A stretch of 64,000 bases of DNA from Isoetes taiwanensis (GCA_021234155.1 JAJEKV010000334.1:252001-316000); one strand, 5' to 3'. Counted from the first letter of the stretch, positions 1 through 13,148 are shown. Notes: generated by a model not told the origin, from the sequence alone. Program-made: numbers and translations.

Positions 1-100
1 AATGTTAGCCTGAAAAGGGTAACAATGAGAGGGCCGACAGGTAAGCTATGGAACACCACGGTTTATCACCCATCACCGTGCTCTTATTCATAAAATTAAC
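1..100 (-). repeat. Dispersed about 90 bp repeat, copy 1 (truncated at window edge)
   Basis: Read on the minus strand this stretch resembles two other places in the window (16760-16860 and 58545-58625). Shared blocks are a GGGTGAAGGGCT-like segment, CATAGCTTACC, and TTACCnTTnTCAnGCTAAnATT. The other two copies lie in introns of minus-strand genes; this copy runs off the window, so its context is unknown. The similarity was found by eye and is imperfect. Confidence 0.4.
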
Positions 101-386
101 ACTAATAACAGCAATATTCAAACGTTCAGATTATCCAAACGCAATGCGAGTGAATCTTAAGTTCCCAACAGCTTGGAATAAGTGGCCTCCCAGACCTCCA
201 TGTAAAAGCAACAAATGAAACACATTTATAAAATATAGTTTTGCATAATGCAACTACGTTAGGAACCCAATCAATTCCAAACTCGATTTCTAGATCATGG
301 CCAATCTTAAACAACTTTTAACGCTACAACCAAGAGATTTGAACATGTCGTCATGGAATTTCAGCAAGTAATTACAATAACATGCA

Positions 387-518
387 TCAACAACCCACTA
401 TCTAGTATGGTTCTGCATATCAGATCAGCAGCAACAATGTAGACATTTATTTCAACAACCCACTGTCTAGTATGGTTCTGCATATCACATCAACAGCAAC
501 AATGTAGACATTTATTTC
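387..518. repeat. 65 bp tandem duplication
   Basis: Two adjacent copies begin with TCAACAACCCACT at 387 and 452 and end with GTAGACATTTATT. They differ at only a few bases, so the duplication is fairly recent. No ORF crosses it convincingly. Confidence 0.9.
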
Positions 519-1900
519 TAGAAAAATGCTTTCCATGATAACACATATGATGTAATGCAACTTTATGTTGAACAAAATCAGCCCATTGCAATGCGTGCAA
601 AATAGTGCACTTCATGTAAAGTTGATGCTACCGCTTAAGATAAATGACATATTCCAGGATATCTTCGATTCTAGAAGTTATAGGGGTAGCATTTTCAATT
701 TAAGTGATAGGACCTTGATCGTTGAGATAAATCAGAACTTTCTGTTCGAGATAAGCTTGAAAAACTTCTTAAAGAGACCAACATTTTAAGAACAAATATG
801 CTGACCTTTATGGAGCATGTCGTTGATCTTGTAAACCGTTGCGAAGTAATTTGTAAATTATTTTGGGTTTTGAACCCCCTTCACTTGGCTGTGCCATTTG
901 CTGAATATTTACATTCTTCAACTAAACTGTTGCAAATTCCATTCTATCAAATCCAGCACAGTATTGTATGTAGCCGCCTGAAGCTTGCGTCTAAGATGGA
1001 AAACATCTTCAAAGGAATCCTTCCACCTGCTTCTAAGGAGCCGAAATAGCAATGGGCAATGCAAACTTGTAGACCATCTGATCGCTTGCAGAAAAGTGGC
1101 AATTTTTTTTTTTTTTTTTATTTTTTATTTTTTTTACAGAGGATGGCTGCCTTCATCCGCCCATACTTTAGGGCTACAAAATGGAAGCGAATAGTCTAGG
1201 GCAAACATTGCCCTTTCAATATACATGCAATTAATATTTTCTTGTCCACATGACTTGTATACACGAATGTGGCCCAATGGAGCAACAAGAAACGAAGGAG
1301 GTATCATGCACTTTAGGAAAAAGGTGAAGTGACATGTGCCTAACATGCAAGCTTCCATGCATAGAAAATTTTTTTAATTGATTGGAGCCTTATGCAAAAA
1401 GGTTATCCTAAATCTACGAAGATATGGAATTGCTTTTACCAAAAACACTCCCCCTAAACAAATGGTTCTAGCTTTGTTATAATAATATCGCAAATGTAAT
1501 GTTTTACCAAATAAAACATTGGAGTAAATAACATACCTTATAACTTGTCCAATAGATGCAACATTGAAATACATTGCCTTATTTGCATTATAGATTCCAA
1601 TAGATGTGAAAGTAGCTAGTTGCTGTGAAAGCCATAACAACCAATAGCACTGTGGCCAATGACCAAGGTATGTGTCAATAAAAAAAAAAAAAAAATCCTT
1701 ATTCTTTTCTTCTATTTTTTTTCCCTCCTTGACAGATAATTGAGAGATAATCTCACACATACATGTAGTTGAGATAATTTATCAAATGTTGTAGTTCATC
1801 AACGCTGAGATCAATCTCATCCATTAGAACAATGTAATGTGTTGGTCTAGTTGTTCCCTACAGGTGCATGTATACTCATATTACTCATATCTGCTAGTGT
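519..1900. other. Gene-free AT-rich stretch
   Basis: Only short ORFs without recognisable protein character occur here. A T-run lies near 1100-1132 and an A-run near 1681-1695. A minus-strand reading at about 960-1050 looks faintly protein-like but has no motif and soon meets stops. Confidence 0.6.
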
Positions 1901-1904
1901 CGCT

Positions 1905-2060
1905 CGTGTTGCTCCATTTGCGAAATGACGCTGTCGCACCATTTGCTTTTAAATGGCGCAGCTTCGCCGCGACATTTACCTATAAACGGCCCATTTTCCT
2001 TTGCCTGGTGACTGACGCAGCTGGCCGATGTTGGTCCAAATGGCGCAGCTGCTCCACAAA
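1905..2060. repeat. Cluster of CCATTT / AAATGG(C)GC motifs
   Basis: The sequence repeatedly pairs CCATTT with AAATGGCGCAGC within a few tens of bases, including a CACCATTTGC..TTTAAATGGCGC inverted arrangement. The same theme recurs at 38335-38560, suggesting a shared repeat family. No coding function is apparent. Confidence 0.35.
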
Positions 2061-5025
2061 ACAATAAGATTTATTCAAATTGAACCAAAAAAAATGGGGG
2101 AGAAGTGCATATAGTCATAAAGGGGTAGGAAGCTGAATACAACAAGCTGTGGAGGCAACTGTTTTGTTCCAATACTTACATCCGCCCTGGAAACCTTTGG
2201 AAGATGACGACCAAATGTTTCGAAAGTAAGTCTTCAATTATGGGGTATCAAGTGAGTTACCTTGGCATAAACTTCCAAAGCCACATTCGCCAAGTACTAA
2301 ACGTTTATGTTACAACGAGGACTTATACACTAATTAACAACTTCAATGTCTGACAAAAACAATATGTTAAACGGCCAATACATTTAGCACAAGGAAACCC
2401 AATTGTTGCAGAACATGATTACTTCTGACGACAATAACACATCGATCAACATACATAACAATAGAACATTGGTTGGCATTCATGATTTGAAAATAACACC
2501 AAATGGAAATGCTAAATAGGTATCCACATATAGTGGAGGAAACAGTGAGGCCTCTAGAAGGGAGTACTGTGGATTTGAAGGAAGAGGAAGCAAATCTACA
2601 ACATGATCAGGTGACTCAGGATGGTTCAAATTTGGAGGAAGTGGACAATTTGCAGGGGAATATGCAATTACGGGAATTGACCGCCTCGAAGTGCTTCAAG
2701 GTTGTTTTATGTGTTGAGAAAGTAGACACTTCGCATGAGAATGTCCAAGTGGTGCAAGAATAGGTTATGATGGACAAAAGGATCATCGACTGAGTAACAA
2801 AGGTCATGGACAAGAAAGAGAGGCAAGATGAGGAAGAAAACATTCGAATAACATAATTAATTTCTTAATTATTAAATTCTTCAAGACTTCTTTGTAGTTA
2901 GTTCTTGAATTGGACTTCAACTTCGTTTTCCTATTAAATAGCATCCTTTCAAATAATAGATCACACACGAATTTGAAGAGCTAAGATGGTATAAGGTGAA
3001 TTAAAACCCGAGATCTTGCGTTGTATACTTTCACATTCCATAATGCCTTAGGATTGCTTTAAAAGATTTAGAAGACACATTTGAGATTGTCTATCGACAA
3101 TGCAAAAGCAGAATATTTCTTGAGGGCACAAACTATATAGACGGATTTATGTCTCCGTTTTACCTCTTAGATGTCCCAAATGGATGTAATTAAGATGTGC
3201 TTCAATTTCTCATCTATTAAACCTAGATTTCACATCGGAGGCCTAAGAACAAACCTACTTATTAGGGTCAGAGGATATTTCATTTAGAGCCAAGATGCAA
3301 TAAAACTAATTATGAAAAGGTTTCATCAGATTTATAACATCTAAGGAACTTTTTCAACGTTCACGCTGATGTAATCGTAAGGGAATATTAGGAATTTACA
3401 TTAGGGAATTCCGTGATCTTCACGACACATGTCTATTTGACCGAGTCGACGATGTAGAGAACGATCGCAAGGCAAGAAGCTCCTCGACATGGATTTCCCG
3501 GTCCATTGGGTTTATATGAAAAATGTAGGATGTCGTTTTTAGTGTCTTACTCATGCGCCGACTCCCAGGAAGAGAAGCTATATAACGACCTTTGATTATC
3601 ACAAGATATCCATTGCTGCCTTTTGGTCTCAAAACAGTGCGTTCTATCACTCTCGGAGAAAATTTCTGGGAATTTAAAAAAACAGTGAAGATATCTAGGC
3701 CAAATTATTAAAACAAAATAAATTTTGAGAGGAACCATAGTAGAAAAACATTGTCTCGTAAGTTCGTGCGAGTACTTCATGTGTTTCTTATGCTTTCTAA
3801 TAGTGATATATGCTCAGATTCAATTATGAAACTATCATAATAATGTAGTGGTAAATTAAATAATGACCCATAGGCATATGTGAATGCAGGATATGCCCAT
3901 AGTAGCAATCTTGCTATCATTTCTTTGTATGCCAATCAGAATTAGGTACAAATAGTTAATCATACGTGTGCAACTACTCGTGGTTCCTTCCCATTCAATC
4001 CATAATCTTCCCCACGTTTATGGTCATAATCTTTTAGGGTAAGGTTTTCAAGACAAACATGATTACGTCTCTGTTTATGATGATAACCTTCTAAGATAAG
4101 GTTTGCAAAACAAAAATGCTGAGGTCTATAAAATAATTTCACTATTTAGACATAAGAAGTATTATCGTTCCCCCTAGTCATTTCTTTCAGTCTTATCTTG
4201 CTTTTCCTTCTATGTTTCTTTATGATTTAATATTTGAACTCAAATATGTTAATGGAATAAGGATAAATAACATTACATCCTAGACATTGCATGCAAGGTT
4301 CGTAAGGTGTATATAAGTGTCTATTGAATGCAACCTTGCCCAATTAATCTTACAATGACATATGGGAAGATTCTTAAGTAGGATATCCTAGACGTTACAG
4401 GGAATGAACTAGAGAACTGATCGGGCAGGGCAAAATAGCGCCGTAACAGATCGGGAGAGTGGCATCTACAAGGGGGTAGCGACTGTTTATTAAAAACACA
4501 AGACTTTGCTAAGTGAGATGAGCATAAGAAAATATCATTGATGTTGCACCTTGGCATATAGAGTCCATATGCATGCAACATTAAGCTTCTAATGTTACAA
4601 CCAATAATGGCAATATTTTGCTTCTTCAAGCACTTTGTTACCATTGACAAATTGTACACCACTAATATGAGACTAATATAAAAACTGAATATGCCTTTAG
4701 ATGCTGACATATACAATTAAATTCATAAATTAAGAATTGCGTGCTCAAATTAAAAGGAAGATCGGATACAATTACGGTATCCATTCTGCTTCAAATCATT
4801 GCTTAAAATCCAGCTAAAGTAGCTTTTCGCATTTATGATAGACAGCTTATAGAATTTCCTGATGCTATAAATACCAATGGGATGCATCATTACATGCATG
4901 CACGTCTGATCTGTGTTCGACTTCTTCCTTTCCTCTACTGTTCTTGCTCAATTGCTCCAAGGTTATTTGCAAATAAAATTCTCAAATTAAACAATAGAAA
5001 GTGAACTCATTTATGGATTAGAGAA
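2061..5025. other. Gene-free region with weak ORFs only
   Basis: An 86-codon plus-strand ORF at 2503-2763 encodes a charged Glu/Gln-rich peptide without any motif or splice context. Other ORFs (3420-3780, 4321-4716) have no protein-like composition. I could not assign any gene, RNA or transposon here. Confidence 0.5.
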
Positions 5026-5395
5026 TTAGGAAACATGCACTTTTAACATCTGCAAGCTAATCCATGCTTTTTTGCAGATAACTTTGAATATTGTCGGATC
5101 AGGGATGGGCATTCCACTCTCAGCTGATGTAGTGGCGAGAACAACTAATACTAACAAGTTCTTATGCATTGCGAAAGAGAGATCGATCCCGATGAAGAAG
5201 TAAAACACATAAAATGTGGATGGATTGAAGGAAAGGCGGGGAGTAATTTTTAGTGCACTAGGAATTGAACGATATTTCCCGGATTTTATGTTCGGTTTGC
5301 TAGAAGACGCACCTGCATCAGCCTGGGAGTACAATTCACTCAATGCTTCACCGATATCTTCCCTATGGATCCTTTGGCCCGTTGCATTGTTCAAC
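5026..5395 (-). pseudogene. Unidentified two-exon coding remnant
   Basis: On the minus strand a segment of about 28 codons begins after an AATTAG acceptor (exon from 5395) and ends at a GATGCAG|GTGCGT donor (exon end 5313). It reads as a soluble protein (key run NATGQRIHREDIGEALSEL). A second segment starts after an ACATCAG acceptor at 5123 and runs in a compatible phase to a stop at 5026 (begins AESGMPIPDP). Both junctions are canonical and the phase agrees, which favours a real C-terminal gene end. I do not recognise the family and see no upstream exons, so it may be a fragment. Confidence 0.3.
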
Positions 5396-5429
5396 CTAAT
5401 TGCGGGGGTGGACACATGGAAGAATTAAA

Positions 5430-6965
5430 AGTACTATTGTTCAAGCCACGAAATCAAATTGAAGTAAGCATCGGAATCTCATTATGCTACCTACAAATTG
5501 TATGTAAACGATATTGGATGATTGTATGCATTACCCCTAGCACAAGGAAGGGCGCTTGAAAGAAAAGCAAATAACGGTACCATCAACATCAAATTTTGTA
5601 TCGCAAACCAAATAATGAATCGAGGTAGTAGTCGCGACCAATGGATCATCTTAAATGATGGTTCTGTCAATGAAAGCTAAAACTTACTGTTATGAGACCA
5701 CAGGGAATTCTAAGTGTGCTTATGATAAGTTATAGTATTTAAAGGTTATATAGGATCGTCTCTAGCTAGTTTCTTAACAATGGACATGTGCTCCTCTTTT
5801 TGTGGAAAATGTTCATCTTTTGTATTTTGAAAAATATTGTAAATAGATTGATCTTTTTTGCAGTCAACAATGACTGTTTAAGCATAGAAGAAAGCAACAG
5901 GCAACCATTTCTTAACGCTCCTGCAACAATATTATAGGCATCCTTCTTTCACGGATGCACTATTCACTACTTGAGTCTCATCAAGAACTATATATCGCCA
6001 TATTCTTAACTTCAACAAAAAGAGTATTCCAAAATTATAGTCAGTACACTTTAACATCTACAACCTTAAAGCAAAAATCTGAGGCGAGTAACATGCAAAT
6101 GTCAGCGACAACAACACCATTGCAGTTGTGGACTACACAAAGGTAGATGAACAATGAATTGTTCCTTAACTACTTCATAAAAAAAAAGCAGCACCAAAGA
6201 AAGTCACATACAATACATATGGCATCTGGAAAATAGATGCCATTCTACCAGTCACATGCTGCTAAAAACCAATGTTAAAATCCAGGAACACATCATTCCT
6301 AAGAATGAATCACAAGGCAAAAGATGGGGTGATATGATTTCTCACATTCAAACAAAAGAAAGAGGATATGCAGATGGCACTTCTCACAAGAAAATAGAAT
6401 AAAAGCGATGGGGTAAAAGTGTTTCTGACAATGATGTAACAGAGATAGGAACTCATGATAGAAATGACCCAAGCACCACAATATGCCTGTAGAGTTTGTC
6501 TTGCTTTACATGAAATACAATATGCTTGTGAAGGTTGTGTTCCTTTCTTCTTCTTCTATATTTGAATACCTATATAACAAACTGTACTTTGGCAAAAACC
6601 AAATTGGGAAGACTGTTGAAGCACACTATGCAAAGTTCATGGAAGACAAACTCCACAGACTACTTTCTGTTTCCTACACAGTAGTAAAATTCGACCTTAG
6701 ATTGCTTATGCTATTTTATGTGCTGTAAATTTTGACCACCAACAGTTGAATAATTTTATTGATTTCCAAAATAAATTGCATCAAAAATTATGCAGGTATA
6801 CAGAAAATTAGACTCTTCTTCAAAAGATAAGTAGTAAAATATATTACTTCATGTGATTACAAAGTATGAGCAGATTAGTATATAGTCATGCTAATAGTTG
6901 TAAGTGGAAAATTCACCGAGACAACAAAAATATTGTTATATAAAATTACATATTCAGAACTTCTT
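5430..6965. other. Gene-free region
   Basis: Short ORFs (5955-6146, 6483-6728) show no motif or splice context. The sequence is AT-rich with no repeat structure I could recognise. Confidence 0.5.
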
Positions 6966-6969
6966 CCGG

Positions 6970-7210
6970 TCATCTTTGTGCTCCACCACGATAGATGTTC
7001 ATTGTCCATTCAAGCTTGCCTACGACTTGGAATTCCAATATATCACCAACTTTAAGAGAATAGTGGTGACTAGCGAGGTCCCAATTATGACTCAAACAAT
7101 ATCGATTTGGTTTTGCTTTCAAATTAGTGTCAATACCATCCGGGTCCATGAACAAGGATTGCAGAACCCTTTGGAGGCATTCGCCAACGATCTTCCTCCT
7201 TCAATCTCTG
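6970..7210 (-). pseudogene. B3-type DNA-binding domain, C-terminal-half remnant
   Basis: The minus-strand reading ends in a segment with the B3 signature LKVGDILEF followed by WTMNIYR. This matches the usual B3 pattern of a loop, a Leu-x-x-Gly-Asp strand, and a final hydrophobic strand ending in Arg. B3 domains are plant-specific nuclear transcription-factor domains (REM, ARF, ABI3 families). The usual N-terminal half of the domain is not continuous with it: the same frame has a stop about 25 codons upstream of the methionine at 7155. It lies downstream of a second B3 segment (7431-7673), so the two are probably exons of one multi-B3, REM-like gene that has decayed. The stop is at 6970. Confidence 0.45.
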
Positions 7211-7430
7211 ACACAGAAAATAGAGAGCTAAGAATTTCGGGAAGGAAAACTAATCAAAGGGGAAATTTTTACTCACCAATCCTGATGAATAAATACGTTT
7301 GAGCAGTGGAACTTTAAAAGGTTTCTTAATGTCTGGTTCATCATCGATACATTAATGAGTCTTCTGGTTTTTGCTACACGTCTTTGTCGAGCATTAACAA
7401 CTTCCCCCGCCGTGCTTTTCCATCCTCTAC

Positions 7431-7673
7431 CTGCCAAATTCCAAGGGCTTTGGTCCAATTCCATCACACTTCTTTGCAAATATCCTGTTGCTATCCTCCG
7501 ATATCACACAAAAAATAACATCACCATCTACGAAAAGATTATCAGTCAAGAAAAGCTTCCCATCCTTGGCCAAAAACAATTTTGGTCCCGGATGCCACAA
7601 AAACTTGATGTTCTTTCCCATTTGGTCCTACAACTATCACATAACAACTGGGGCGCAAAGGAACATGATGGAG
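7431..7673 (-). pseudogene. B3-domain exon with internal frameshift
   Basis: The exon opens after a CCGTGAG acceptor and closes at a TTTGGCAG|GTAGAGG donor. In one frame it encodes SCYVIVVGPNGKEHQVFV and then the strand ending GWEAF. The next frame continues with LTDNLFVDGDVIFCVI. Together these follow the B3 order (VGPNGKxW, GWxxF, DNxLxxGDVxxF). The join needs a one-base shift in the TTTT run of GCTTTTCTTGAC, so the copy is either broken or carries a sequence error. The product would have been a nuclear DNA-binding protein, probably REM-like; the downstream B3 half at 6970-7210 supports a tandem-B3 gene. Confidence 0.5.
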
Positions 7674-7689
7674 CTCACGGAAATAAGAA

Positions 7690-10400
7690 AAATGAGAAGT
7701 ACATAGCAAGAGAGATAAAAAAAAAATCTACAAGAGCAACCTACAAATAAAAAACGACTGGGCTTACAAGCAAATGTTCATAATCGACATGTATTAGAAA
7801 ACTTCTTGCCGTCGCCATCAGTCTACCTCCGTTCATCTCCATGCAAATTAATTAATTCTCTTTGGAGGATATTTATTAACTTCAATATAAAAATAATATA
7901 CTATAAATATGGTTCTTAAACTATATGATTCTTATTTAATGATGACGTTGTCGACATATATACTACACATAATCCTATGAAAATACACAAACACACTAAT
8001 GGTTGTATAAAAGAAAATATGCAATTAGTGCACTATGATACTTGAGTAAATAAAATATCCAATTATGCCTAACGAGGCATTCAAAATTTAGCAAGGCCTG
8101 AGTTTATAGTAAAGTAGGAAACAAAAGAATATTACAAGGGCCATTGTTACATGGAGAATATGTAGTTGTGATCTTTGTTGAAGATACATATTTGATAGCA
8201 AAGATTCTATTAGCCAACTCTACGATGTAATAAAACATCTTATTGGATATTCGACTAATCTCCATAATACTTCACCAAGCCAAATCTTATTACCGAGCAG
8301 AACACAATGCTTCATCACATGTTTCAAAGACAAATCTTTCTAGATTGTTTTAATGTCTTTGGAAATCTGTCTACTATAAGTCATAGATATAAATCTTCCT
8401 GTTTCTTAACTACACCTAGTTTTTTCTATGTGTACGTTTGTAGGGGTCAGGTTTGTGTAGTTTTGGAATATTATTTCGTAGCATCACAAACTATTATACA
8501 ATTTCAAGAATTGCAAATATACTTCTCAAAGTTCAAGTGTAACATGTAGGCATCTCATGTACCAATGTATTAATTGCAGGCATCTCATGAGATACCGTAT
8601 TAAATAATATCTTATGGAAATCCATATGTAATTTGAACATTTGCCCCCTTTTGTATCGAGATAATTATATCAAGTTACTCTTCCTTATAGACATCTTCTT
8701 TACATTCACAACCATCCATTACTATTACATGCAAAGTCAAATATTTGGCCCAAAAATATTTCTCTTTAGTAACTCAGTCCACTAAATTTAAACAGATCTT
8801 CATGGCAAAATGAGAACATCTCTAAGAGAAAAGTTCTTATAGGGTGCCCAAGATCTCTAAATTATCATCTGTTCCTACATGATGTTATCGCAATTTGTAG
8901 ATATTCATTCTAACTAACATAACCGGATCCGGAACCTTGAACAATCCCACCAAAAATAAATCTAAGGAAAATTTATTCGTACAATACACATTTCATTCTG
9001 CACAGACCTTAAATAACAAGGGACTTGTATGTTTAGATAAATTCCAGTAGATGTCATGTCAGGTGTCGATATTCCATATGTTCATGGACATCCCAATAAG
9101 CTTACCCCAATAAACTATCTCTAGAATGTCAAATGGAAAACCATGCCATGCCTTAGAAAATGCCTTATAAAATGTGTATCATATAAAGGCACCTTTTATT
9201 GCATTCAGAAATATATAAGTGCCTCAAACAAAAGAAATAAATAAAAATGAAAAATTATTAAGGGTTGCTTAAGGCCGATCACTCAGTTCTCCCAATTCAA
9301 GATAGGAATGACCATGACCTTGCCAAAGTCACCCCTGATATTGTTACATCATAAATAAATTCAAAATACAATTTGTCGAGAAAGAAACCACAAACATACA
9401 AACGTACTGAGAAAAAATAGCGAAATCACAATGGCATATACTGGCATTGAGTTTTTCAGCATCCTACCATGTGATTATAATGCTACACACATCCAAGGCA
9501 TCAAAATGCTTCTAAGAATTACTGAAAACCACAATGAGAGTGACTAAAACATCTTCCGAATTTCTTAAAAAAAAAAAAAAAAAAAAAAAAACCAAAAAAG
9601 CCTGAAATATACCAGCCTAAGACCAGATACTCAGACATTTAAGACTCAAGATTCCTTTTGGAATAAAAAGTCTTTAAAATTGCAACCCTAGATAAGCTTA
9701 GGTGCCATAACTTATCTAAGCCTTGAGAAGGGTCAAGAAATAATAAATAGACTAAAGATACCATGGAACATTAAAAAATTCAATACTCAAACACATGACC
9801 TTATGTAATAAATAGACTGGAGATGAAATAAAATGATTAATAATCTGAGGGGTGACAAAATCCTTCAGATTGTAAGGCTAAAACATAATGTACTACCCAT
9901 ATAACAGCAAATAAAGAAAATAATGAAAATAATGCTTACTCATATAACAGCAAAAAAATAAATTATGTGGACAAAATGTACTGAAACATTTAAGATTAAC
10001 AAGTGTATACTAGAAGTATGAAGTCCTAAAATATCGTTGGACATAAAGTAGTTGCACAAGAGGTGCACAACACATTTTTCGAAAACAGTAACCCACAATA
10101 TGTAAACATGGTAATCATGGAGTATATGAAACCCATATAAGATTCAAAAAGTATTTAAGCAGCATATATCTTTGAAGCATAAACCCAAAGTGTCACCTAA
10201 TTGGTCTGCAGAATAAAGCTAGAATACATCATAGTTTGGTAGAATATCACCACTTATGTAGAATCGGTAAATTTGAAGATCACTATGCTCATAACGAAAC
10301 CAAGATACCACATGGAGGGTTCAAGTCAGGTTACTGCAGTAGAACTTGAGGAACTATATTAGCACGAGAAGGGTAACAAGTTAAGCTACATGCGAGGTAA
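7690..10400. other. Gene-free AT-rich region
   Basis: No ORF of substance is present apart from an unconvincing 80-codon one at 8307-8549. A poly(A) run sits at about 9567-9591. From about 9240 onward the plus strand is strikingly A/purine-rich, so the minus strand is T-rich, as in plant introns transcribed on the minus strand. It could be part of a large intron of a minus-strand gene starting near 12460, but nothing proves this. Confidence 0.45.
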
Positions 10401-10679
10401 GCAAAAGGACAAAACCGCTTAGCAGCTTTTCACCATAGAAATCTTAGAAAGTAATGTATTAACAGCAAAATAAATTTCAGATCAATAGAACAGTATACAA
10501 AGGGAAAAACATAAATATCAAGAGACTAGGAGATCTGGAACATGAACAGTAAAACCTTGGATTAAGAAGGAAAAAATTACAAAGTTTAAAGGCCTAAACT
10601 CTAGAAGGGAATGAACAATTTTGAGACGGACCAATTAGCAATTAGAAGGGAATAAGCAATTAGCAAACCGCAAAAGTAC

Positions 10680-11840
10680 TATTAAAAAATCAATCATGAA
10701 ATAAGCGAGATAATGTTGTAGGAGCACCAAATAACACGGGAGTCTAAACTATATATGAGAGTTAAGCGCAAACTACGCCTAAGAGATCAAGTGACAGAAG
10801 TTGATCCACGGTATAACATTCTTGGAGCTAAAAAGAGAAACCTACGAGATCACCTTGAGGAGAAAGTAAGGTCGGGGATACAATAATCGACTTACAACAA
10901 AAGCTGAACTCGGGGAATACAACCTGGCAAAATAACCTAACAAAGATCTGTACCATATGTTATCACAAGTGAGACAATAATCCCATAAAAATACAGACAG
11001 CAGGATGATAAACTTAGATCAAACAGGAGAAAAGTAGATAATGATGTAAAACACAAGCTGGGAATATAAGCTACATCATGGAATTAAATAATTACTTCTA
11101 CAAAATACTAGGTCTCTTGGTGATCAGATCTGAGAATATACAAGCTCAATAGGGTTAAAATATCTTTGTATCGGGGGAGCAGAACTTAGTGTAGAAATGC
11201 CAGCAAACATTAAGGACGCCTATAAAATAAGCTACCACAAGTGAGACCACAAATCCAGACTAAACCGAAGAATATTGAGAGCACAAACAGGCTAGACCAT
11301 CTAAGAATCCAGTAGAGAATGATGTAGGAGCACCACATCATCTGGGAAAGAAAGCCATATAACAATATTAGCCATAACCTAGTCTAAAAAACCTGTTGCA
11401 TAGATGATCTGTTATAGGGTATGAAAAATCCTAGAAAACCAGGAATCAAAAGAAGTTGAAGCAATTAGAGAACACCATTTGCCTCAAAAGTCAACAAACA
11501 CTTAAAACAAAAAGCTGTAAAATATGTGAACAAAAGTGAGAAAATCCCAGACAAAACACAAGGAGACAACTGTAACATAGTTAAGGATCAAATAAATTAA
11601 GCGGATAATATCTATAGGAACAAGCGACAACCAGGTAGTCTAAATTAAAGAGCTATACACTACCCAAGTAAAAGAAGCGGTACCTAAATGTTCATTCACG
11701 GTAAAATATAACTAGAGTTAAAATAGAAACTTACAGAGATCAACATCGGGAGGAAATAAAAATCGGGGATAAAATAAATAGCTTAAGGCAAAGCGAAACA
11801 CTAAGCGGGGCAAACACTAAGCTTAAAAAAATCTAGTGTT
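10680..11840. repeat. Degenerate tandem array, about 290 bp period
   Basis: Two landmarks recur at regular distance. One resembles ATGTAGGAGCACCA..CTGGGA (about 10713, 11041, 11321, 11607). The other resembles CACAAGTGAGA..ATCCC (about 10962, 11234, 11529). A further block, AGATCA..GGGGATA..AATAA..AGC..GGGG, is shared by 10845-10940 and 11735-11815. Spacings are 270-330 bp, giving at least four diverged units. There is no coding potential. Confidence 0.5.
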
Positions 11841-12262
11841 CGGATGTGTAGCCAAAGTTCTAAGTATACGAGGAGACACAAACAAGGGAAATTACCTTTG
11901 TGAGGCGGCATGAACATAAGATTAGGAGAAACAACAAGTTAAAATTTAAAGATCGAACACAGTAGTAAGGAGTATTATACTGACCAAGGTATAAAACAAG
12001 ACAACGTAAAGAAAGGGCTCAAAGACCTGAATAGAAGCTTTGGTGGGTTGAGTCTTCAGCAACAAGAATAAGAGAATCAGCGGCGGCGATTTGCTCATCG
12101 AACCAATGATAATGGGGCGAATTAGAAAAGAGGATTTTTATCGGTGATTCATGAAAATTGCAGACGAACTACTCCCTCCATCTAGATTGGCGAGATTCAC
12201 TGGTCACGGGTTTGGTCATAACCTTTGTGGGCTTATGATAATCAAGCAGGCCCTTCCTTTTT

Positions 12263-12460
12263 CTACCAATCTTTTTTCCATCTCAGTAGCTTAAGTATAG
12301 TGGCTTTGTTTAAGCCTCCCTTTTTCCTTCCCATACACCCGATGTAGCAAAATAGAGCAGCGGCAATAAGGAGAAGCGAGGAAAACTCGACCATACTAAC
12401 TTTGTTTAAATACATCGGTAGGAAGTCGGCAAGGCTCTTGCCCGGAGGAAATCCGTCCAT
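12263..12460 (-). CDS. Hypothetical first exon of a small membrane protein
   Basis: A 65-codon minus-strand ORF begins MDGFPPGKSLADF and contains one hydrophobic helix at about residues 25-43 (FSSLLLIAAALFCYIGC), followed by a basic stretch (GRKKGG). It ends at a GATTG|GTAGAA site that could be a splice donor. The T-rich minus strand downstream (12240 to about 9240) would suit an intron. No homologue is recognised and no second exon was found, so it may equally be a chance ORF. Confidence 0.25.
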   Translation of the reverse strand: MDGFPPGKSLADFLPMYLNKVSMVEFSSLLLIAAALFCYIGCMGRKKGGLNKATILKLLRWKKDW

Positions 12461-12660
12461 TGATCTGAGCAGTGAATATGCCGGATTAGGTATGCAGAAG
12501 AGTCATTGGTTAGCTTCGAGAATATCAAGTCTTAGGAAAATGTTTTGAGGAGAGAAACCCTAAAAGAGGCCAAAAGCTACGAACAATTCCAAACAAAGGT
12601 AGGAAATGGAAAAATGAAAAATTAATAGATCTATGTGTTTAACAAAAGATAGCCAAGATA

Positions 12661-13110
12661 ACATCAACAATACTTCATGGGGCAATAAATATGTATTTCT
12701 TGAACTTATATTTCAAGAAAAAAGGTCCAAACAAGCTGGATTTTTTAGCGAGTGTCGTCATACAAATACCAAGAAATGGAGAAATGGCGACCCACAAAAT
12801 GTTTACCCTATGGGGAAAAAAAAACCATTTCAAAATAGTGAGCCAAACTAGAGGAATTTTTAGCGTAACCTGTCGGACTAGACAACCAAGGAAATACATA
12901 AAGAGTCACCGATATAAAGAAAAAATCACGGTCAATTAGGAAAATAGGGACTTCCCAAACAATTGGAAATATCGTTAAAAGCGAGAAATGAAGATTTAGA
13001 ATACGTTTACCCTATGGGGGAGGGCAACCAAACATATTGCACACTTATTTTTTTAAGAGAGTGAAACAACTAGATTACTAGCGAGAAATGCCAACCTAGA
13101 ATATCCGGAG
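12661..13110. repeat. Degenerate short repeats (about 205 bp spacing)
   Basis: The phrase GTTTACCCTATGGGG occurs at 12801 and 13005. AACTAG..TTTTTAGCG-like segments recur at about 12735, 12846 and 13066. AGCGAGAAATG-like segments accompany them. These look like diverged units of a satellite-like repeat; ORFs here are incidental. Confidence 0.45.
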
Positions 13111-13115
13111 AGAAT

Positions 13116-13119
<4 letters not shown>

Positions 13120-13148
<29 letters not shown>

